Origin: Panaeolus papilionaceus
Lineage: Eukaryota > Basidiomycota > Agaricomycetes > Agaricales
NCBI GenBank assembly: GCA_015501605.1
Contig: JADNRZ010000007.1
Location: 868,001-932,000, forward strand
DNA: 64,000 bases
Reading direction: 5' to 3'
How positions within the stretch are numbered: the stretch's first letter is position 1; each line of letters opens with the position of its first letter. Below the pieces are notes generated by a model. The model saw only the letters and a list, made by a program, of their open reading frames with translations, had not been told where the DNA came from and ran no database searches. A program made the position numbers and the translations under genes. Shown here piece by piece: positions 12,663 to 24,708 of the stretch.

Positions 12663-15321
12663 TCATTGTTGAGTGAGAATCGACCTCCTGCTCGCATTCC
12701 TGGGCTCGGCGGACAAAGGTGTAGGTGGCAGATCCCTAAAGTCTCTCTCGCGCTCTCTCTCTCTCTCATAAGAAGGAGGGAGTGCATTACCATTCGATGA
12801 GAGAGATGAGTGTGAGAGAGTTGATGCGCTGGAAGGCATCATGGGTGAAAGACGACCGTGACCAGCATAAGAAGAGATGTGGCCCAACGGTGGGAGCTGA
12901 GTTGTGTTCAGATGTTGAGGAGCCATCGGGTGAGATTGTTGATGGTGTTGCTGGTGTTGTTGTTGTTGCTGCTGCTGTTGAGGTTGGAGCTCTTGGGAAT
13001 GCATGATGGGTTGGGTGGAAAGTGGGGAAGGAGTGGAATAAAAATTGTTATTGGTGGCAGAATAAGGAGGTTGGCGACTATCAGCACCACCTGGGGCGTA
13101 ATGTACAAAATTGACGGAATGGGGGGCGGGTGGGGAAGGCGAGGGTGTCAAGTTGCCGAGAACATGGTTGGGATGCGGGGGATAAATGTCGCTTCCTGAA
13201 GCAGAGCCTGCAGAGGAATTTGCGGAGAAAGAACCATCAGCATAATGGCGCCGTATGGCCGGGTAGACGGAGGTATTGATTGGAGGAGTGGATGATTCTC
13301 TCTTCACAGGCGCGACAGTCAGAGGCTTTTCCTTCTTTCGACGTTGCTGAGTCTGATTGGGTCCCTCTTTTTTGGCGCGTGAACGAGCATATCTCAATCC
13401 ACAACTGTTTAGAGAAAAAGGGAGTGTAAAAAGGTTTGTCGTGGATATCAAGATTAAAAATAAAACGCACGCATTACAGAGCTCCTTCTTGCCACTGGGA
13501 CCTTTTCGCCATTCAGGGCTCGAGGTGGCTTTGCAGCTGGAGCACTTTTGGACCCCCATGGGCCTGTTTCCTGCAGCCCGGATAGGGCCGGTTTGGTCCC
13601 TTCCTGAGGCCGGACTTATCCTACGTCTCGGAGGTGGGACAACATCGGATGTGGGAGATGGACCACCACTGCTGGCAGTTGTTGGAGAGTAGTTGTATGA
13701 AGTGGGAGAAGTTGAACGGTTGAAAGAGGCGGCGGAACTGGTGTCCAAATATGGGGAAGTCGCAGGCGGCCAGGTCGATTGCGAAATAGACGAGCTCGAT
13801 GTATACGATCCTGATCGAGGGTTACTCACCCCGTTCAATGGAAGCGATTCTAAAAGAGAGATTAATGGATGAAAAAGAGGAAATTATCGAGAAAACGTAC
13901 GTTGATTCCATCGTGAGGGAGAATAAGGGGGTTGGACGCCAGGTCCTTGCGGGATGAATGAGCTGCTATAGCTTTGGGATTGTGGAGAGAGAGGTGGAAG
14001 GGAGTAGGGAGCGCCCTGATCGTAATAAGATGTAGCCTGCTGGCTATTGTAGGCAGAAGCGTAGGCCAGTGAAGCCATTGAAGTTGGGGATGGAAGAGTA
14101 GTAGTATTGCGAGGGGCCGGATTAACCTTATGGCAAGCAAAAATAATGGAGCCTGAGAGAGAGAATATATAAAGGAGCGGGTTGTTTTGGTGAGTTATAA
14201 GTGTTTAGAAATATTGGAAAATTAAAAATGGGAAAAAAGGTATGTGTGACGATAACACTTACCATGTGGGATGAATATACTCTCTACCTCACCACCGAAA
14301 ATGGGAGGTAACTTCTGCAAAGCCTGGAACCTGCGTGTGCAACTCGTTTTAGCATCGTTTCCAGCATTTCCCATTTGCACGTTTTCAACGATCCTGGCAA
14401 AATCTTTGCTCGTAGGTGCATGGGTGGTCGGGGGTAAGGGGTCAGGTGGCCAACTCATAAGCAAGGGTCTATTTCGCTGATTTTGAAGTATTTGAAAGAC
14501 TCTTGTTGGTGAACCTGATGGTGGGACCCAATCGAGTAGACGGTGGCAAAGGAGAGTGAGCTGGTCCGGAGGCATGTATGGAGTTCCACACCAGTTTGTC
14601 CAGTCAGACTTTTGTGATTCGTCATTGTCATTGGGAGTGAGGTCGACAGTAGCGTGAATGAAAGCGAGCACGAGGCGTTCCGCAGCCATATTGATGACAA
14701 TATCTACTGGCATATACTCTTTGTCACAAGAGATTTTTTCAGCCTCGGACCAAACAAGTGGAGGACCGGTATAACCGAGTTGACGCCTGACTCTTGAAAG
14801 ACGTGAAAAACGAACACTTGATAATAAAATGAGATAAAATTAAAAGATAAAAACGAAAACATACCGAGTTACAGTACCATGTAAAGTTCTACTTTCCAAA
14901 ACCCCACCGATATCTTGCTTTGCCATTTGTTGTTCCTCTGGATGAACAAATTGAAGAATAGACTTTCCTATGAGAGAGTCCGCTTGCTCTTCCAAATGAT
15001 ATGCTAACACAGGGTCCAAATACACGAATTGCAGATTCTCTGAAAGCAACGCCCAGTCTTTTCAGATGATTTTTATTAGTTTTATTAGTTCATGGATGAT
15101 CGCGGTATCGATCGAGTTAGCGAGAGAAGGAACATACAACAGCGAGTTTGGCCGACTTGGGGGAGAGATAAATGATGGTGATCGGTTGTCGTATATTCAT
15201 TAGTAGTATTAAGAACTGAAGAAGTAGGAGCTGGTCGGGATTGATTCGAATTATGATTAAAGCTCATTGCGAAAGCAGTTGTGGTTGTAGTAGCACGACC
15301 ATGAAAGTTGGTCGACGACAT
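12663..15321 (-). CDS. PAS-GATA transcription factor, WC-2 family
   Basis: Exons in order of translation: 15321-15138, 15057-14865, 14792-14263, 14152-13901, 13849-13471, 13404-12663, giving about 759 residues. A Ser/Thr/Asn-rich N-terminus is followed by a PAS domain (near residues 68-230; LQFVYLDPVLAYHLEEQADS, FVHPEEQQMAKQDI). A Ser/Tyr/Pro-rich linker precedes one GATA-type zinc finger with CX2CX18CX2C spacing: CSSCKATSSPEWRKGPSG, then LCNACGLRYARSRAKKEG. The finger is interrupted by an intron at the last CNAC. The C-terminus is Gln/His/Pro-rich with a polyQ run (near 12950-12990) and an Arg-Glu repeat. This architecture matches fungal White Collar-2 proteins, which pair with the flavin photoreceptor WC-1 to switch on blue-light genes. 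No LOV flavin Cys motif is seen, as expected for WC-2. The exon 1/2 junction is the least certain. An SREA- or NsdD-like factor is less likely because of the PAS domain. Confidence 0.87.
12948..12992. repeat. CAA/CAG (polyQ/H) trinucleotide-like run
   Basis: Imperfect GTT/GTG/CTG repeats on the + strand encode a Gln/His-rich run on the - strand inside the PAS-GATA gene. A neighbouring CT dinucleotide run (about 12746-12768) encodes alternating Arg-Glu. Both are candidates for length polymorphism. Confidence 0.7.
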
Positions 15322-15434
15322 AATCTGAGACAGTCATCCACTTTAAAATGTCTTAGTATGACAACACACAAGAGATTCAAAAGAGATCCGTTTGTTTGAT
15401 TTTGTTTACACTCTGTTCTTCCTTTTCAATCATC
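15322..15434. promoter_or_regulatory. 113-bp bidirectional promoter
   Basis: This is the whole interval between the ATG of the PAS-GATA gene (- strand, 15321) and the ATG of the ankyrin gene (+ strand, 15435). It is AT-rich with T-runs and must contain both core promoters and both 5' UTRs, if the starts are right. No clear TATA box is visible in either direction. Confidence 0.6.
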
Positions 15435-16457
15435 ATGGCAAGAACTTTATCAAACTTATGGGTAGCTGCTGGAGATGGTGACTTGCAAAGAGTAAAGGTA
15501 TTTTATTTTATTTTACGATTCTTATTCTTTAAACTAATATAAACAAGCATTTAATAGAGAATGAATGCAAGTATCTCTCTGTTATTTTAAATTTCAGAAA
15601 GATAATCAAATTCTCCATTTAGCTCTCTCTCCAAATTTACCAGACGAATTCACCTATACTCCAATGTACACTCAGTCCTCGTGTCTTCCATACCCGCCCT
15701 TCTCCTAACAATCCCTCTGTATACAAAGGCATGCTGCTGCTTCATACGGTCACATTCATGTACTTGAATACCTCATATCTCATGGTATGTCCATATGTTC
15801 ATATTCCCTACACTCCTCTCATCACCACGTCAAGGCGGAGATGTAAACGTCACAGATGAAGACGGAGACACACCCCTTTACTCGGTGGAAAATCTGCAAA
15901 CAGCTCGCTACCTCGTTGAACACGGCGCAGCTGTCGACCGTCAAAATCTTGAAGGCATCTCTGTACGTCGTGCTTTTTTCAATTCAATCCATTACAACAC
16001 ATTCCAACATACCATACAGCCAATCGACCATCTCACCGAAGACTTTCCACAAATTGCGGACTATCTTCGATCCACTCTCCCCTCAAATCTTACAAACTCC
16101 TCCTCCTCGGTCCCAACCACTCCCACTTCCGCTTCCGATCCTTCCGCATCTCTAGCGGTACATCTTCCCTCCGCACAACCTACGCTCTCCAACCTTACTT
16201 CACCTTCTCAACATTCACAAAATGCTGCATCAGAATTGCTGACCTCAGCCCTTATGTCACAGGTAGACGAAATCCTACAACGAGCCGAGGCAGAAGGTCG
16301 CGATCCGGAGGAAGAGCTCAGGCAGGTCGTCGGTAGGGCCGTAATTGACGGCGTCGTCACCGGCTTTGGAATGGTAGACCAGTCTAGTCAGTCAGACGAT
16401 AGGCGAGAACAGCCCGATGATTCGACTGCAAAAAGACAGAGAATGGACGAGCCTTAA
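15435..16457 (+). CDS. ankyrin-repeat protein (YAR1-like)
   Basis: Exons 15435-15497, 15598-15665, 15729-15784, 15835-15962, 16020-16457, giving about 250 residues, all phases consistent. The N-terminus NLWVAAGDGDLQRVK starts the first ankyrin helix pair. The following repeats read TYTPMHAAASYGHIHVLEYL, then GGDVNVTDEDGDTPLYSVE, then LQTARYLVEHGAAVDRQNLEG. A Ser/Thr/Pro-rich linker and an acidic C-terminal helix (QVDEILQRAEAEGRDPEEEL) follow. Small single-domain ankyrin proteins of this kind include yeast Yar1, a chaperone of ribosomal protein Rps3, but the match is architectural only. It diverges from the WC-2-like gene with 113 bp between starts, so the two may be co-regulated. Confidence 0.85.
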
Positions 16458-19226
16458 ATAATACCAACTCCCTGTACTTACATACCAAATTCTGACGCCC
16501 AAGAGCAATGCGACGATCCCGACGTGCTTGACCCACTTCAAGTGTGATCAACTTACGCACATACCGTAATAATAATCGCCCCCCTCCCGTCTCCGTTCGT
16601 AAAAGGGTAACACCCATTCAAATCCTAATCGAAATGAGGTATGTAACCAATTAATTGAGTCAACCAATCGACAATGAGGAAATGAGGTGGTCTAATCAAT
16701 CGAGACCCCACGAGTACACCAATCGATATCGAAGCACGACCGCCAATCCGATCAGATGAATCAAGATCAAGAGATTACCGTGTCTCCCCATATTCTCTCC
16801 CTCCCTCCCATTTTTAGTTCACAGCCATCTAATCTTCTTTAAACCGCCATCTCCCGCGAACCTTGTCTCCTCATTCTATTGCTGATCTGTCATGTAGCCC
16901 AAGAGGGGAAACAGGTGCAGGCAAAACCGGCATCCTTTCCTCTGAGGGATGTCATTCGGACATATGGATGCACGCCCTGGACTTTTATTGTATTGTCGGG
17001 ATCGGGATAATTTGCTAAAGGACACACAACATGAGGCGAGTCCACTGCTCTCGGATAGTGGGACCCTGTCCCGCCCTGCACCTGGTTTCCCACCTGGATC
17101 GTGATCAGAAGAGTCGTGCTCGGACCCTGTCCATAGGAGGTGTGGTCATCCGCTTGGTTTTTATTGCCTGATGTGGGGTCGCGTGTCGTATGTACTTACT
17201 TATCGTGTTTTGGACGTCTCGATAAATGATATCAATGGACGAACCAGTCGGACTGTTATCTGCGTGTTGTTGGCATACACCGCGGTCTCCTGCCGCACAA
17301 TTCGCCTTCGCCTTCTGATTCCCGACCTTCCTATCATGATCAATCTCCTCAGTTGCGACATTATATGCGTCATACGTACGCGAACCGACGAGAGCGTATG
17401 ATCATCGCGTCCATCGCATCTGCAATAAACATACAATTGCTTTCCACTTTAATCTCACCAGCCCCGGATTGATGATCGCTTCGCTCCGTGATCGGTGACG
17501 ATAGTGCGCTCAAGATCAGGGCGGCAGCGCCAGGGACGAACGCGGGAAGATGGAGGGGTCAAGGGGATAACCGTGATCTGTGCAGGGTCGTTTTGATAAG
17601 GTTGGCAGGATTGTTTGCTTCGCGGGTGTGCGCTGATGCGCGAGGGTGTATGTGAAGCCCGGTGTTCGCGGTATTTCTGACGCGTTGAGGTGAAACAAAC
17701 TGACGACTGAGGCTTAACATGAATTTGTGCGTGTAGGACTGCGCAGGGTTTTATATTATGGACCTTAGCCTCCGAATTTGTCGGGGACAAATTATTATTC
17801 GAAGCTATATAAAATACGGTCAAAAAACCCAGAACAACGGTTTTAGCGCTCGTTAGTGGCTCGAAAGCGCTGAGATATGGTAAATTTCTGTCGCAGCAAT
17901 ACTCTGTGTGACAGGAGATATCATCATTTCCGATCTGAGTCTAAATATTAATTTCACATCGCCAGTGGCTCGCTTCACGATCTGCTATACCCCGACCCAG
18001 CAGTTGTCCGATGAATGGGAGTTCGAGCTCTACATCTGGGTCTAAAATTGCTGTATCTGACCAGCTTACCCTCTTTTACGCCACTGTGTTTCGAACTGGT
18101 CGTCGGGACCTGGGTGATGCTCGCATGACAGTGAACCTGAGTTAGGATTCCGAATCAAGAGTCAGCCCTGCACGTCTGTACTATGCACCACAGCATATCC
18201 GCTTCTAACAGTAGTTAAAATAGTTAATTTTTTCATCATCATGGTTTAATAGATCAACCAGATTGCTCGATTGAGGCATGAACGTAAACGTTCGACTTCG
18301 CAATGACAGGTTAACCTGAGTTGTATCCACATCCAAGGGCCAGAGATGACATGAAGAGACGCAGGGGGATCTTGATCTCCCCAGGAAATAACTATAAGCT
18401 ATGATCCGATACAGACTGGTATTAAGACGCAGTGTGAGAAAGGGTCTACGACAATGCAAGACGCGTAAGCTTGCGGTGGGGACTGACTGAGTGAGACCCG
18501 GTCTTCGAGGCTTTGCTGCTGTTCATTACACTCACCCTGAGGTGCGCACAGCTCTAGACCCAGGTGAGCTCGAGCATTACACCATTATGCGGTCATTCGA
18601 CTTATGCTCAGTTTTTTAACTGCTTAGGGTGGTTAATGGGAAGCTCCCTTTGTCGACGTCACGTTAATTTACCCGTTATCGAACCCTGCCAGCCTTGTGC
18701 AAGCTGCCATGCGTGTTGTATTAATGGCTCGAACTCTCTCAGACTGTGCCACAATCACCAATGTGTACGGGTACTACGTAACGAAACGATGTGTTGTGAA
18801 TTGTCAAAGGAGAGAGGTTTACGCGGTGAGGATAGCAAGAACTGATTACGCTGGTAGAGAGCCCCTATTGTGCCTTATCGGACGCGTTATTTGGTTAAAC
18901 CCCTGATTGCAAACAGACGCGTTCATTATCGCTTGACCATTATTATTATTTTTGCCCATTTTGATCAGCTATCAGATCCTGCTCGTTTTCGCTTTTTCCT
19001 TGGATCTGTACACACTATCGTCCCTGAAGGTGCTTAGAGGACATTTCGGGATTCAGGACTCGGGCAGGGTTTTCGTTTCAGGTATAACAGGGAACAACAA
19101 ATAAAGCTTTACGACCCTTCAATTCAAAGTTTGCTTTGGCCAATCGAATCTTGACTTGACTAGGTCGTAATTCTATTGCTCTCACGGAAACAAACCAGAT
19201 CGGACTCTTGTTTAAACCATTCAAAG
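16458..19226. other. 2.8-kb gap, no gene seen
   Basis: Between the ankyrin gene and PRMT5. Short frames occur on both strands (for example 17455-17823 on -) but none shows a domain or can be linked by splice sites. The stretch contains several Arg/Ser-coding, CG-containing segments near 17.2-17.7 kb. The last few hundred bases should be the PRMT5 promoter and may hold an unrecognised 5' exon. Confidence 0.4.
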
Positions 19227-22200
19227 ATGACACACTGGGACTCTACGGCGAAGCTATGCACATTCCTGACGCTCGACGATATCTTGAAGGCTACAAAGGC
19301 AAAACCAGCAGGCGTCGTCCCACCGACGAAGCCGAACCAAAAGTCCCCGCTGTTGAAGTTATTACATGCGTCGAGGGATAAGGGGTATAATACGGTGTGT
19401 CTTCCTCTGACGACGGAGAAGTGGAAGGAGCGGTGGGAGAGGATGTGTTTGGTCCCTGAGGACCAGAATTCGGAGGAGGGTGATGAGGCAGACAAGGCGG
19501 CGGAAAGGGAGAAGGAAAGGGAGGCGGAGTTGTGGAGACGGACACCTGGGTTTAAGGCCGAAGAGGTGACGATAACGAGACTTGGTGAGTTCGTTGGCTG
19601 CATATGACCTTATCTCTCGACTCACCAGTGATTTACAGATGAAGCGGAAGGGATTATCGCAATGGTTTCCGAATGGCTTGAGCTGGATGCAACGGACGAT
19701 GGTGTCCGACACGATGCTGAAATCGTCAGTAGTTTTCACTGGTTCTAAATTACATCGCCAACACCATGTTTCCATCTAACTAGGCCCTCGGACAAGAACT
19801 CGCATACGCCTCCTACCTCAACATCCAAACAGCCATCCTACCTGCCCCACGGAACCGCGATCACGTCGCGTCCTACGCCCGCATCGTCAACTCGTGCCTC
19901 TCGCGTCTTCCCTACCTCTCGCTCTCCGTGCGGCTGCCCATCTACAACCCCTCAGCAATCCAGTCCGAACCTACTGTCCTATCCCCCAACTCTACCTGGT
20001 TTCCTGCGTCACCTGGGGGCACCGAGCTGAAGAGAACACCCTCGGTTGTGGTGTCTAACACGGATGGGCCTAGTGCCCTGGGTGGTGCGGGTTCTTCGTT
20101 GAATGCGACCTGGGAGATGTGGGACCTTATTCGTTCGATGTGTGATTACAACCCAAGGTTGACGCTCAGTGAGTTTAATTGGTGTTATGGTCTTGGTATG
20201 GCGTTGACCTGTGTGATTAGCGTTGGATCTTTCCCCTGCTCTTCCTACGACGCTTGGGGTTCTTAGCAAGTGGGCTGCAGAAGCCGTTTCTCATATATTT
20301 TTACCTTCTTCCACGTTTATTGCCAACCAAAAGGGATACCCCGTTTTGCCCAAACCCACACAGCAATTTATAAGGGATAGCATGATCGTAAGTTTCTGAA
20401 TCATATCAATACACGGAATGTGCTGATGGTGTTTTGAAGCATAAACCCATCGTCATTCTCGGCGGTGTGACTTCCGGACACCACTCTAATGGTGGCGAAG
20501 CTGCGTATTCGCAGTATGTGAGACATCTGGAGTCGACGAGCCCGGCAGTACAAGCTGCTCAGAGGCCTGGCGCTGTTGAGAATTTTGCGAAGGGTTATCA
20601 GGATTTCTTGCAGGCGCCCCTCCAGGTAAGCCTCCCATTATACTTGGAGAGGGCCAGCGAATTTACTGTTTGCATTCTAGCCATTGATGGACAATCTCCC
20701 CAGTGTAACTTATCAGACATTTGAACAGGACCCGGTCAAGTACGCGCAATATGAAGAGGTAACACCAGTTTCTGTGCTACCCCTTGGAATACAACTAATA
20801 AACTCGTAGGCAATGTGCCATGCGTTCTTGGATAAACCCATTGACGAACACTTGTAATTTATCTCTGCTCTGTTATTCTCAGCTGCCACTCACTCCCTTG
20901 ACAGCGTTGTATGTATTGCGGGAGCTGGTCGAGGTCCTTTGGTCGCTCGTTGTCTGACAGCCCTCCAAAGGGCACAACGATCAGCGACGGTGTATGCTGT
21001 CGAAAAGAACCCGAACGCATATGTAACGTGTGTCCATCGATTCGTGAACTCGGAAAAACACAGTAGCTTATCCTTCATCATTCTTCAGGTTGCAGCAACG
21101 GAAAGCAGCTGAATGGGGCGAGAGAGTGCAGTTGGTTTTCGGTGACATGCGTGTCATTGATATTCCTGAGCCAGTTGATATCCTAGTCAGCGAGCTTTTG
21201 GGCTCTTTTGGAGACAACGAGCTTAGCCCGGAGTGTCTGGATGGCGCCATGAGATTCTTGAAGCGTACGTCACTCTCTCATCCTGATTTCGAGCGTCTAT
21301 AACGTCGATACTTCACACATAGCGGATGGCATCTCGATACCCTCTTCGTACACCGCTCATCTGGCTCCCTTGTCGTCATCTAAGCTGTACAACGAAGCCC
21401 GCTCATCAAGCAATGAGAAGAGTCTGGAAACGCCCTATGTGGTCATGTTTTCGGCAGTCAATATTCTCAGTGGGACAAAGACATCGGTCGATGGTCGATG
21501 TGGACCTCAAGTCCAGGAGTGTTGGGAATTTGAACACCCGAGAAGGGACGCCGTTCTTGATGCACGAGGTGGGTCTCCGAATGTGACAAGTTGAAGGATG
21601 CTGATAGAATGATAAATTTCTCAGGTATTCCTCTGACCAACAACCACAACGTTCGATCCGCAAAGTTGAGGTTTTACATTCCCCATGCTGGGATTCTACA
21701 GTAAGTTGTTGTCGTTGTTTTTTCGTGCAAACTGGTAGCTAAATCTTCAACAGTGGTTTGGCGGGATATTTCGAGGCGGTAATATCATTTCTGCTTTGAT
21801 TTTTGTCACCGCTCACGGTCCTTCAGGTTCTTTACGGAAACATAGGATTGAGTATCCATCCTCACCGCCAGGACCAGGTGTCGAAAGACATGTTGAGCTG
21901 GTTCCCTCTATTCTTCCCATTTAAGGTTCGAGTAGCCAACAGAACCGAGTGAAATGGGTTCTAATGCTCGTTACACAGGAGCCTTTATACCTACCAAGCA
22001 ATTCAGAGCTCCAAGTCTCGATCTGGCGTCTCACTAACGAACGACAGGTCTGGTACGAGTGGCACGCTGAATCTTTCTTTGCCGTTCCGGGAGACGGTCA
22101 AACGGAGGAGGTCATACTCTCTACATCATCACAGTCGTTTTCGGCAATGGGAATGCCTAGCCCCCTGATCGACGGAAAAGAACTCTCGTTTATGGAGGGA

Positions 22201-22302
22201 GATTCGACTTCGCACAACCAGCCAATCGAGTATCACATTGTGAAGATTGGTCACACTAGCTTGCATAACCCAGGAGGACGAAGTAGTTGGATCGGTCTTT
22301 GA
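19227..22302 (+). CDS. PRMT5: PRMT5-type protein arginine methyltransferase (Skb1/Hsl7)
   Basis: Fourteen exons: 19227-19584, 19639-19724, 19784-20168, 20221-20387, 20440-20625, 20681-20758, 20810-20853, 20905-21027, 21089-21264, 21323-21568, 21625-21700, 21754-21778, 21827-21925, 21979-22302; about 790 residues. It makes symmetric dimethylarginine on histones and splicing proteins using S-adenosylmethionine. The order is an N-terminal TIM-barrel ([27 protein letters not shown]), then the Rossmann methyltransferase core ([17 protein letters not shown] loop; [11 protein letters not shown]; the double-Glu loop [19 protein letters not shown]), then the beta-barrel ([53 protein letters not shown]). 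The start is provisional: the first ~60 residues differ from typical PRMT5 N-termini, so an upstream exon may exist. The C-terminal tail carries an extra 40-residue segment. Confidence 0.95.
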
Positions 22303-22782
22303 AGCTTTAAAGAGCGATAGAATAAATAAAAAAAGAGAGGAGTCTGCAGAATATTTCTATGACTAATTCACAGCGTGACAGCAAAGGATGACCTGTCGTG
22401 TGATAATAGCCGACAAGGTTTTGTTAAGCGCCATCGAAATCTTTCACCGCGTAGTAACTAACGGTTAGAACCGTTCGAGACATAGAGAGTACATATGGCG
22501 AGCAGATTCAAAACTACAACACAGACTTTGACTAAACGACAGAAAACAAATCGCGCTGATAGGCCAGCCGCCTCAACGATCGAGCTGAGATGTGAAGGGT
22601 GGCGGACATTGAATTTGCACAGTGGCTGACGAGATGGGATATAAAATACGAAGGAATAGCCACACCCTTTTTTTCTTTATCCCTTCTTTAACTGCTACCT
22701 CCCCGCGTCGTTCTTAACCAACGCTAGTGCCAAGGATCCTTTCCTGCTCTATACCCTTCGGTCAATCTATACCTCGCCCAGC
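22303..22782. other. intergenic with wall-protein promoter
   Basis: PRMT5 3' end followed by the upstream region of the GPI-protein gene. No gene is seen. A TATA-like element lies near 22640. Confidence 0.5.
22640..22647 (+). promoter_or_regulatory. TATA-like box
   Basis: TATAAAAT lies 136 nt upstream of the ATG of the GPI-anchored protein gene, at a plausible distance for a core promoter with a long pyrimidine-rich leader (the CT-rich stretch 22670-22760). Confidence 0.45.
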
Positions 22783-23805
22783 ATGAAGAGCACAATTTCT
22801 GGTCTCGCTGCTCTCGTTTACCTCATCCCTGGTATTATGGCTCTGACCATCAACACGCCGTGGGTAGTATCGACACATTTACGTCTAATTCGACTGACAG
22901 ACTTGTTGCAGATTCGGCGTGACTCAGTGTCGTATGTAGTTCTATTCATTATCTATGCTTCCCTACTCATCCGGGCGTGATTAGAACCACAGATGATTTC
23001 TTGGTCCGACGGTGCTCCTCCCTACTATGTTAGCATCATCCCTGGTACGTCCTTCACGTCTTTATTTCTCTGTCGACTCCCTGATCGATCCATCAGGTGG
23101 ACAACCTTCTGCGGCTCCTGTACGTGACGTCATGATGGGCGCTTAACAAAGCTCACCTTGCTTGGGACCTACTAGCTCCGTTCCTGGGACCCACAGACAG
23201 GTAGCAGCCTTACCTGGCAGGTTGACCTTCCATCCGGTACTTCGATGTAAGTCACTATATCCTCCCGACTATGTCTGCACTAAATCATTCGCTTTAGCAC
23301 TTTGGCGATCAAGGATTCTACCGGTAATACCGCCTTCTCGGACAAAGTGAACGTCCAACCAGCATCTCCTGGAACAGCGTACGTCTGGCATGAATGTCGA
23401 CCTTGATCTTGCTTTTCTGAAGCTCTCCAAGTTGCTCTCAAAATGCTGATGCCCTTGCGACCACGGCGGACACTTCTCCTGCTGCTGGCACGACAGGAGC
23501 CGCAGGTGCACCCAGCGGAACGTCAAGTGGAAATACTAGGTGAGAAAATCTACCCTTGGCTATCCCCCCGCTGATGTTTATGTAGTCGCCCTACCTCTAC
23601 CAGTGGCAGCAGTGGAAACTCCAATGGCAGCCAATCCAATGCGGCCCGTCCCGCAAGCAGCACACCTGCTGTTGCTGTCGGAACGTCAAGCAATGCAGCC
23701 CGCCCAAGCCCCACCAACAATTCCTCTGGAGCAGTTTCTAACCTCAGGGTTGGAAGCTTTGGCGTGGCAGGCGTCGCCAGTCTTGTTGCTGCCTTCTTCT
23801 TGTAA
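22783..23805 (+). CDS. Ser/Thr-rich GPI-anchored wall protein (Kre9/Knh1-type domain)
   Basis: Eight exons: 22783-22859, 22912-22931, 22985-23044, 23097-23119, 23176-23246, 23298-23378, 23432-23539, 23586-23805; about 219 residues. An N-terminal signal peptide (about 20 residues, ending ...GIMA) is followed by a beta-sandwich reading LTINTPFGVTQCQPQMISWSDGAPPYYVSIIPGG...LTWQVDLPSGTSI...IKDSTGNTAFSDKV...CSQNAD, with two conserved Cys. This is the Kre9/Knh1-like extracellular domain frequent in basidiomycetes. A long Ser/Thr/Ala/Gly/Asn linker and a C-terminal hydrophobic tail (VAGVASLVAAFFL) mark GPI-anchor addition. Expected location is the plasma membrane or cell wall. Exon 2 (20 nt) and exon 4 (23 nt) are unusually small but are needed for phase and for the conserved Cys. 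Confidence 0.85.
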
Positions 23806-24272
23806 ATTTCTCTCTCTTTTGGGTTTGTTAGTCTATCTGCGGTTCCTTCATGATGGCCGATTTACATGCCCCCCTTCCAACATCTACATTTTAAGGAGCA
23901 CCTCGTCATGATGTAGGGGTTCCAAGACAATTCTTTATGCCATTACGACGTGATTTTTACTTCTCTTATGAATCTCGATTATGTACCGTCATTATGCAAC
24001 ACTACTATGCCTTATGCCAATTTGACATGTCCCAGTTTTCCAGTCTACGGAGTGTATTTGCATCATAAGCTCAGTGTTTCGCATTTTCATTGAAACGACG
24101 GCCAGTCAAGGGCCCCAAGTGGGCCTGCTGAATCGAATAATATGTATCCATAATATCTATAATTCTCAAATTAGTGAGAACCTAATACGAGCTGGAGTCG
24201 ATGTGGATGGGGAGCATCAAACACCCCTTCACTCAGGCGGAACGAGGGCGTCAATGATCATCCTCATTTCAA

Positions 24273-24358
24273 CCGACCTTAGCTCAGTTGGAAGAGCGCG
24301 AGACTGTAATGGTTAACTGATCATCTTGAGGTCGCCTGTTCGAGCCAGGCAGGTCGGA
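24273..24358 (+). tRNA. tRNA-Tyr (GTA), intron-containing, copy 2
   Basis: Cloverleaf and 13-nt intron as for the copy at 6320, with the same exons. The intron differs from copy 1 at two positions and is identical to that of copy 3. Anticodon GTA at 24306-24308. A T5 tract follows directly (24359-24363). Confidence 0.96.
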
Positions 24359-24622
24359 TTTTTGCACCGAAATAATTTTTTTATGCAGACCATGTAGTAG
24401 GTGACACGGAGATTTACCAGATTGCATCGCTCAATCACTGCATTTCCGAAGCTGGGGCACCAAAATCTTTGAGGGCATCTCGTTTCAGTCAGGGTCATAT
24501 TTTCACTTACCCCACATCGTGAGTCTTGGAGAATGCACTTGGACGTAACGCTGGCAATGTTTGTGAGGCAAAATAAAATTTCGGGTCTATTCTCGGCGAT
24601 GACGAAATAAAAGTGCAAAAAA

Positions 24623-24708
24623 TCCGACCTGCCTGGCTCGAACAGGCGACCTCAAGATGATCAGTTAACCATTACAGTCTCGCGCTCTTCCAACTGAGCT
24701 AAGGTCGG
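24623..24708 (-). tRNA. tRNA-Tyr (GTA), intron-containing, copy 3
   Basis: Identical over all 86 nt, intron included, to copy 2 but on the opposite strand, with the two 3' ends facing each other across a 264-bp spacer. A T-tract follows on the minus strand (near 24622-24616). Confidence 0.96.

Larger units (their letters stand above)
24273..24708. repeat. inverted repeat formed by two tRNA-Tyr genes
   Basis: 86-nt arms, perfect or nearly so, separated by 264 bp. Similarity extends about 10 nt past each gene 3' end (a T-run followed by GCAC), which points to a duplication unit slightly larger than the tRNA itself. Confidence 0.85.

Noticed and set aside
17455..17823. 122-codon minus-strand frame in the 16.5-19.2 kb gap
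   Set aside because: No domain, no plausible neighbours to splice with, and overlapping open frames on the same strand; most likely chance.
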